From assembly GCA_026646335.1 (NCBI GenBank), contig JAPKFY010000008.1, forward strand, positions 1-51,109: a stretch of 51,109 nt of DNA. Direction: 5' to 3'. This stretch comes from Aequorivita sp. (GTDB lineage Bacteria; Bacteroidota; Bacteroidia; Flavobacteriales; Flavobacteriaceae). This document shows, one piece after another, positions 46,901 to 51,109 of this stretch (position 1 is its first letter; each line of letters opens with the position of its first letter). Made by a program: the position numbers and the translations under genes. Under the pieces are notes generated by a model. That model was not told the DNA's origin, made no database searches, and saw nothing but the letters and a program-made list of their open reading frames with translations.

Positions 46901-48079
46901 TTATTGAAAAGCGTTAAGCCCAGTAATGTCCAGACCTGTAATTAACAAATGAATGTCATGCGTTCCTTCGTAAGTTATCACGCTTTCAAGGTTCATGGAA
47001 TGGCGCATAATACTGTATTCACCTGTAATGCCCATTCCGCCGAGCATTTGTCTAGCTTCTCTCGCAATGTTGATGGCCATATCCACATTGTTGCGTTTTG
47101 CCATAGAGATTTGTGCACTGGTTGCTGTTCCTGCATTTCGCATTACGCCCACACGCCAAGCCAACAGTTGTGCTTTGGTGATTTCGGTAATCATTTCGGC
47201 AAGTTTTTTCTGCTGAAGTTGGAATTGGCCAATTGGCTTTCCAAATTGCATTCTCTCTTTTGAATAGCGAAGTGCGGTATCATAACAATCCATTGCAGCG
47301 CCTATTGCGCCCCAAGCAATTCCATAACGTGCAGAATCTAAACAGCCAAGCGGCGCGCCTAAACCTGATTTGTTTGGAAGCAAGTTTTCCTTCGGCACTT
47401 TTACGTTGTCAAAAATAAGTTCGCCCGTTGCCGAAGCACGGAGCGACCATTTGTTGTGGGTTTCGGGGGTAGAGAAGCCTTGCATGCCACGTTCTACAAT
47501 CAGGCCGTGGATTCGTCCTTCCTCATTTTTTGCCCAAACTACGGCAACCTGTGCAAAAGGCGCATTGCTGATCCACATTTTGGCGCCATTCAAAAGGTAG
47601 TGGTCGCCCTTGTCTTTGAAATTAGTGGTCATCCCGCCGGGATTGCTTCCATGGTCTGGTTCGGTCAATCCGAAACACCCCATCCATTCGCCTGAAGCGA
47701 GTTTTGGCAAGTATTTTTTGCGTTGTTCTTCGTTTCCATATTTCCAGATTGGATACATAACAAGAGAAGATTGAACCGAAGCCGTGCTGCGAACACCACT
47801 GTCGCCGCGCTCAATTTCCTGCATAATCAATCCGTACGAAATTTGGTCAAGCCCGGCGCCGCCGTATTCTTCGGGAATGTAAGGGCCAAAAGCACCAATC
47901 TCGGCAAGGCCTTTAATGATTTGGCTAGGAAATTCAGCCTTTTGGGCGTATTCTTCTATAATGGGCGATACGTCGCGCTTCACCCAATCACGGGCAGCTT
48001 GGCGTACCAATTTGTGTTCGTCGGAAAGTAATTCGTCAAGATTGTAGTAATCTGGAGCTTCGAATAAATCTGGTTTCAT
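46901..48079 (-). CDS. gcdH: Glutaryl-CoA dehydrogenase-like acyl-CoA dehydrogenase
   Basis: A 392-residue FAD enzyme that matches glutaryl-CoA dehydrogenase closely: SGVRSTASVQSSLVM, CFGLTEPDHGSNPGGM, KWSLRASATGELIFDNVKVP and the catalytic Glu in VITYEGTHDIHLL near the C-terminus. Glutaryl-CoA dehydrogenase oxidises and decarboxylates glutaryl-CoA to crotonyl-CoA in lysine and tryptophan breakdown. The Arg in SGVRS is where the family binds the second carboxylate, supporting glutaryl-CoA over simple fatty acyl-CoA. No electron-transfer flavoprotein genes are near. Confidence 0.9.
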   Translation of the reverse strand: MKPDLFEAPDYYNLDELLSDEHKLVRQAARDWVKRDVSPIIEEYAQKAEFPSQIIKGLAEIGAFGPYIPEEYGGAGLDQISYGLIMQEIERGDSGVRSTASVQSSLVMYPIWKYGNEEQRKKYLPKLASGEWMGCFGLTEPDHGSNPGGMTTNFKDKGDHYLLNGAKMWISNAPFAQVAVVWAKNEEGRIHGLIVERGMQGFSTPETHNKWSLRASATGELIFDNVKVPKENLLPNKSGLGAPLGCLDSARYGIAWGAIGAAMDCYDTALRYSKERMQFGKPIGQFQLQQKKLAEMITEITKAQLLAWRVGVMRNAGTATSAQISMAKRNNVDMAINIAREARQMLGGMGITGEYSIMRHSMNLESVITYEGTHDIHLLITGLDITGLNAFQ

Positions 48080-48100
48080 ATGCTATAATTTAAAGGAGTA

Positions 48101-48108
48101 CAAATGTA
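48101..48108 (-). promoter_or_regulatory. -7 element of gcdH
   Basis: Reads TACATTTG on the minus strand, a perfect -7, 21 nt before the ATG at 48079. Confidence 0.6.
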
Positions 48109-48128
48109 GAAATCACAAGTTGAAAGAC

Positions 48129-48839
48129 CTACATTTTCAAGTAAAATTCCTGAACGAGTTTTTTATAATCGTCAGTGTAATTATGTCGCGAAATTTCAAT
48201 GGTGAGATTTTCAATTTTTGATGAAACATTATCAAATGAAAGCTCCAAAATGCTTCTTTTTTCTTCAGATTCTTCATTGCCACGAACCCTACAAATCCGC
48301 TTCGGGAAAAGGTTTACCCCTGAAGCCAATGCAATAAAATTTTCTTCTTCTTTTCGAGGAATGATTACAGCAAATATTCCTTCGTCAGAGAGCAGAAGCG
48401 AAGCGCTTTCAATCAATTCATCAAAAGGAAGCGCATCGGTAAAACGCGCTATATCACGAGATTCATCTGCAGTTTTGTAATCTTCGGAGTAGAATGGTGG
48501 ATTGGAAATTATGAGGTCGTATTTTTCCGCTATTTCTTCAACGAACTCTTCCAAAGAGGCGTGATAGCAAAAAAGCCTATCGGCCCACGGGGAGTTTTCA
48601 AAATTATCAACACATTGTTCGAAAGCATTTTCGTCAATTTCAAGGGCGTCTATCATTTCGGCATTGGAACGCTGGGCAAGTTGCAAAGCAATAATTCCCG
48701 TGCCTGCGCCAATATCCAAAATTGAAAAGGGCTTATTTATCAGGGAAACCCAAGCCCCCAGCAAAATGCCGTCTGTGCCAATCTTCATTGCGCAACGGTC
48801 TTGCTCAACAGTGAATTGTTTGAATTTAAAAGGCTTCAA
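48129..48839 (-). CDS. trmN6: tRNA1(Val) (adenine(37)-N6)-methyltransferase
   Basis: A 236-residue SAM-dependent methyltransferase. The N-terminus FKFKQFTVEQDRCAMKIGTDGILLGAWVS with LDIGAGTGIIALQLAQ is diagnostic of the YfiC/TrmN6 family; the catalytic motif is ISNPPFYSED (NPPF). It modifies A37 of tRNA-Val1. It lies between gcdH and rimM on the same strand, separated from rimM by a 107-nt word-repeat region. Confidence 0.95.
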   Translation of the reverse strand: MKPFKFKQFTVEQDRCAMKIGTDGILLGAWVSLINKPFSILDIGAGTGIIALQLAQRSNAEMIDALEIDENAFEQCVDNFENSPWADRLFCYHASLEEFVEEIAEKYDLIISNPPFYSEDYKTADESRDIARFTDALPFDELIESASLLLSDEGIFAVIIPRKEEENFIALASGVNLFPKRICRVRGNEESEEKRSILELSFDNVSSKIENLTIEISRHNYTDDYKKLVQEFYLKM

Positions 48840-48849
48840 TGGATTTTAG

Positions 48850-48950
48850 ATTTACGATTGCCGATTGCTGATTGAAGATTTTGGAATTTGGGATTTACTT
48901 TTTGGGACTTATTTGGAATTTGGTGCTTGTAATTTGGAATTTGCTGTTAA
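48850..48950. repeat. GGAATTTG/GATTG word-repeat region
   Basis: The gap between rimM and trmN6 is filled with degenerate words such as GATTGCCGATTGCTGATTG and several copies of TTTGGAATTTG. A frame over it has no protein features and is not a gene. Its reverse complement resembles the short run at 42862-42890. Confidence 0.6.
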
Positions 48951-49471
48951 AGGTACATTTCAATCAACCCTTCCGGCACATTCAAAAGAATGGTTTTAGT
49001 TTCACGATCCACTTTTTTAATGAAATGGTCGATCATCGGTATCAAAATTTGTTTTCCGTCCCGATCAATTTCAAACAGGGCCTGTGAAGAAGTGTCGTTA
49101 ACACCTGTAATTTTACCAATTTTTCCAAAAACCTCATCTTTCGCAGTAAAGCCTATGATTTCGTGATAGTAGAATTTATTGCCAGAAAGTTTTGGAAGAA
49201 ATTTCAAGGGCAGGTAAAGATGCGCGCCAATCAGAGCATCCGCTTCGGCTTCGGTTTTTACATCCTCAAAACGCACGCGAAGCAGTTCGCTTTTGTGCAG
49301 TGAGCTTTCTTCAATAAAAAATGGAATCAGGTTTTTGCGTTGTTCCACAAAAACCGATTCCATTTCAGTAAAAAGTTCGGGTTCGTCTGTGTCAAGTTTA
49401 ATGAGCAGTTCCCCCTTAAAGCTGTATTTTCTAACGATTTTGCCCAAGTAGAAGCAATTCTCCTTTTGCAT
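48947..49471 (-). CDS. rimM: Ribosome maturation factor RimM
   Basis: RimM binds S19 and assists 30S head assembly. The 174-residue protein has the N-terminal RimM domain (NCFYLGKIVRKYSFKGELLIKLDTDEPELF) and a C-terminal PRC-barrel (YYHEIIGFTAKDEVFGKIGKITGVNDTSSQALFEI). It follows rpsP by 11 nt, the conserved rpsP-rimM pair; trmN6 lies further downstream. Confidence 0.96.
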   Translation of the reverse strand: MQKENCFYLGKIVRKYSFKGELLIKLDTDEPELFTEMESVFVEQRKNLIPFFIEESSLHKSELLRVRFEDVKTEAEADALIGAHLYLPLKFLPKLSGNKFYYHEIIGFTAKDEVFGKIGKITGVNDTSSQALFEIDRDGKQILIPMIDHFIKKVDRETKTILLNVPEGLIEMYL

Positions 49472-49482
49472 CGTTCTGAAAT

Positions 49483-50082
49483 TTATGCTTCTTTCCCTTC
49501 GCCTTCGGTAGCTTCAGCGGAGGAAGGTTCGTCTTCTTTTGTCTCTTCAGCAGGAGCTTCAGTAACAGGAGTTTCGGTAGCTTCAGTTTCTACTGCTTCA
49601 GCTTCCTCAGTTACTTCTTCTGCAGGAGCAGCGGCAGCGGCAGCATCAGCCGCACGTTTGTCGCTTACAGCTTTTTCAGCAGCAAGTTTTTCAGCTTTCG
49701 CTTTGTCCTTAGCATCAGAAAGAGTTGCTTTTTTGTGGTCAATTGAACCTTTTTTAGATTCCAACCACTCGTTGAATTTTGCTTCGGCTTGTTCTTCAGT
49801 CAAAGCGCCTTTGCGAACACCACCAGCAAGGTGGTTTTTCATTAAAGCTCCTTTGTAAGAAAGAATAGCGCGGGCAGTATCTGTAGGTTGTGCTCCATTT
49901 TGAAGCCACTTTACAGTGCTGTCCACATCTAGGTCAATCTGTGCAGGGTTGGTCGTTGGATTGTAAAATCCTAATTTTGCAAGGAATTTACCATCCCTTT
50001 TGCTACGGCTATCAGCCGCGATAATCCAGAAATAAGGCTTACCTTTCTTCCCGTGTCTTTGTAGTCTGATTTTTACAGGCAT
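49483..50082 (-). CDS. rpsP: 30S ribosomal protein S16 with long acidic tail
   Basis: S16 is a small-subunit protein. Residues 1-85 form the standard domain (MPVKIRLQRHGKKGKPYFWIIAADSRSKRDGKF). The rest, to residue 199, is an Ala/Glu/Thr-rich, low-complexity extension with AAAAAAPAEEVTEEAEAVETEATETP; such extensions are common in Flavobacteriaceae S16, but this one is long. The last residues (PSSAEATEGEGKEA) are encoded by a DNA stretch similar to the CTTCGGCGGAG-type repeat words of the window. It heads the rpsP-rimM operon with its own consensus promoter and a short leader hairpin. Confidence 0.95.
   Translation of the reverse strand: MPVKIRLQRHGKKGKPYFWIIAADSRSKRDGKFLAKLGFYNPTTNPAQIDLDVDSTVKWLQNGAQPTDTARAILSYKGALMKNHLAGGVRKGALTEEQAEAKFNEWLESKKGSIDHKKATLSDAKDKAKAEKLAAEKAVSDKRAADAAAAAAPAEEVTEEAEAVETEATETPVTEAPAEETKEDEPSSAEATEGEGKEA
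49495..49527. repeat. Possible repeat-derived segment in the rpsP tail
   Basis: The last codons of rpsP contain an imperfect inverted stretch (CTTCGCC, CTTCGG, CTTCAGCGGAGGAAGG on the plus strand) recalling the CTTCGGCGGAG word at 9240-9250. It is read in frame. The match is weak. Confidence 0.35.
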
Positions 50083-50093
50083 ATTAAAATTAA

Positions 50094-50118
50094 TTTTTGG
50101 GGTTCCCGACCCCGGTTA
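50094..50118 (-). promoter_or_regulatory. Hairpin in the rpsP leader
   Basis: On the minus strand GGGGT and ACCCC flank a CGGGA loop (plus strand 50098-50113), 15-30 nt before the ATG. The leader is short (about 43 nt), so the hairpin could affect ribosome binding. Autoregulation is only a possibility. Confidence 0.4.
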
Positions 50119-50131
50119 TAATTAAGGACGG

Positions 50132-50163
50132 CAAAGATAGTATATTTTCTTTTTGAAATTCAA
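50132..50163 (-). promoter_or_regulatory. Promoter of rpsP
   Basis: On the minus strand: TTG (plus 50161-50163), a 21-bp spacer, then TATCTTTG (plus 50132-50139). A full match to the Bacteroidota promoter. Confidence 0.8.
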
Positions 50164-50182
50164 CCAATTAAAGTTTTTATTT

Positions 50183-50190
50183 TACATTTG
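50183..50190 (+). promoter_or_regulatory. -7 element of the DUF6252 gene
   Basis: TACATTTG, a perfect -7, 27 nt before the ATG at 50218. The nearest TTG is too far (27-bp spacer). Confidence 0.55.
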
Positions 50191-50217
50191 TCAAAACCCC
50201 TAAATACCACTTAACCG

Positions 50218-51012
50218 ATGAAAAATATTCTATTTGTTCTTTTAGCCGCTTTATCACTTATTTCCTGTGAAGATATAGAAACCAATGATGTTGCTTTGCA
50301 AGCCAATGTGGACAATAGGTTATACAGATCTAATGATGCGCGTGTAGCTTTAAATGAAAACGGCAGCCTTACCATTCAAGGGTTTACTGATGAGGAATCT
50401 CTTACATTGCACGTTTCGCGCTTGGCCGAAGGAAATTTCACCATTGCCGAAGGCCTCCCCAATTATGCGATTTATGAAGATATTGGCGGGAGTATATACA
50501 CCACAAGGCCTAATGGGGAAGGGGTGATTACGATTTCAGAAGTGAACGAAGCTAACAAAACCCTTTCAGGGACTTTCAATTTCAACGCTTTTCTTCCAGG
50601 TATTGACACAATATATGTTTCAAAAGGGGCTTTGCACAATGTTTCTTATTCGGGTGGCGATATTACAGATCCAACCAATGCGGGAACTTTTAGTGCCAAA
50701 GTTGATGGCAATCAGTTTTTGCCAATAACCGTAACTTCCCGCAACACGGGCAACACCATAATAACTTCGGGGAGCACGGCAAATTCCACTATTTTGATTT
50801 CAGTAACCGCAAATGTGGAGCCAGGTGAATACACTTTGCCTAGAGTAGGTTTTTCTGCAAAATTCCAAGGTGTTAACGGCCCTGAAACTACTGCTGGTGG
50901 ATTGATAAAAATTATAGAGCACAACACTACTGAAAAAACCCTAAAGGGAACTTTTTCCTTTATCACAAACCGATCTGAAATAACCGAAGGTCAGTTTGAT
51001 GTTGCTTATTAA
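50218..51012 (+). CDS. DUF6252 family lipoprotein
   Basis: A 264-residue lipoprotein: lipobox LISC (Cys17), then two similar beta-rich halves (about 25-140 and 150-260). Both contain a long hydrophilic strand pattern ending in a TLSGTFNF or TLKGTFSF segment, so the protein looks like an internal duplication of the DUF6252 domain. Surface exposure at the outer membrane is likely; function is unknown. It has its own -7 element and a strong terminator. Confidence 0.82.
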   Translation: MKNILFVLLAALSLISCEDIETNDVALQANVDNRLYRSNDARVALNENGSLTIQGFTDEESLTLHVSRLAEGNFTIAEGLPNYAIYEDIGGSIYTTRPNGEGVITISEVNEANKTLSGTFNFNAFLPGIDTIYVSKGALHNVSYSGGDITDPTNAGTFSAKVDGNQFLPITVTSRNTGNTIITSGSTANSTILISVTANVEPGEYTLPRVGFSAKFQGVNGPETTAGGLIKIIEHNTTEKTLKGTFSFITNRSEITEGQFDVAY

Positions 51013-51038
51013 CTGCAATTTTTATTAAAAGTTTTATA

Positions 51039-51068
51039 CCGCTCCCATAACAAGGAGCGGTTTTTTTT
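51039..51068 (+). terminator. Terminator of the DUF6252 gene
   Basis: CCGCTCC pairs with GGAGCGG (7 bp, 8-nt loop), followed by eight Ts. It lies 26 nt after the stop. Confidence 0.93.
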
Positions 51069-51109
51069 ATTGTGAACAACTCGTAATAATTTAACTTCCC
51101 AAAGGCGGT

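Noticed and set aside
48872-49087. 71-residue open frame over the rimM-trmN6 gap
   Set aside because: It covers a word-repeat tract and part of rimM in antisense, with no start context or domain.
1-51109. Insertion sequences, prophage, tRNA or rRNA genes
   Set aside because: No transposase, integrase, phage structural gene or tRNA/rRNA pattern was recognised on either strand by reading; a dedicated tRNA scan could still find a missed one.

Overview
The window reads as an AT-rich chromosomal segment of a member of the Flavobacteriaceae (Bacteroidota). The evidence is: many promoters of the Bacteroidota type (a -7 element TAnnTTTG, sometimes with TTG about 19 bp upstream); two proteins with type IX secretion (T9SS) C-terminal sorting domains; and families largely confined to this phylum (DUF4301, DUF3098, DUF4271, DUF4296, DUF6252, DUF3127). 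It is mostly housekeeping DNA. No transposase, integrase, phage gene, CRISPR array, rRNA or tRNA was seen. The genus cannot be fixed from the sequence alone.

Layout. 1-2.7 kb: end of an unknown gene, a DUF4301 protein, the ribosome-rescue hydrolase arfB and a small secreted protein. 2.7-6.6 kb: an NtrC-type regulator facing a hybrid histidine kinase (HisKA-REC-Hpt). 6.6-9.2 kb: a TPP riboswitch with terminator in front of a TonB-dependent receptor, so probably a thiamine-compound importer. 9.2-14.4 kb: Rieske-like lipoprotein, greA-HIT, histidine kinase, flavin reductase, DUF3127 protein, aat. 14.5-18.1 kb: a T9SS-secreted peptidylarginine/agmatine deiminase-like protein, an orphan TPR protein, tag, a TonB-like protein. 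18.1-20.8 kb: operon ftsX-DUF3098-uppP-truB on the minus strand. 20.9-30.9 kb: UbiA-like protein, leuS, zinc peptidase, saccharopine dehydrogenase family, DUF423, pckA, hemD-DUF4271. 30.9-36.1 kb: polyprenol-phosphate mannosyltransferase-like protein, dihydroorotase, DUF4296, epimerase, tyrS. 36.2-41.1 kb: LuxE-like protein, a T9SS cargo, a PhoB/PhoR-like pair, a MurG-like glycosyltransferase. 41.2-45.9 kb: trmB, a LysE-type exporter, an alkyltransferase-like protein, then an iron-sulfur/redox cluster (Mrp, NifU-C, ferredoxin reductase, ferredoxin). 45.9-51 kb: phosphoesterase, glutaryl-CoA dehydrogenase-like enzyme, trmN6, rpsP-rimM and a DUF6252 lipoprotein.

The most unusual signal is a set of short palindromic or word-repeat elements. 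leuS carries five in-frame inserts: three GC-rich hairpins of one family read in the same phase, one 19-bp inverted repeat, and one GTTGTC-type repeat. The ACTCATA word of the inverted repeat also fills the variable P3 arm of the TPP riboswitch. Similar small repeats lie in several intergenic gaps, and perhaps in the tail of rpsP. This looks like a dispersed palindromic-element system, comparable in behaviour to the Rickettsia palindromic elements, that inserts into genes and structured RNAs without breaking them. Secondary points of interest are three candidate leaderless mRNAs, two near-duplicate terminator-like hairpins in the greA leader, and an Mrp protein without its CxxC motif.
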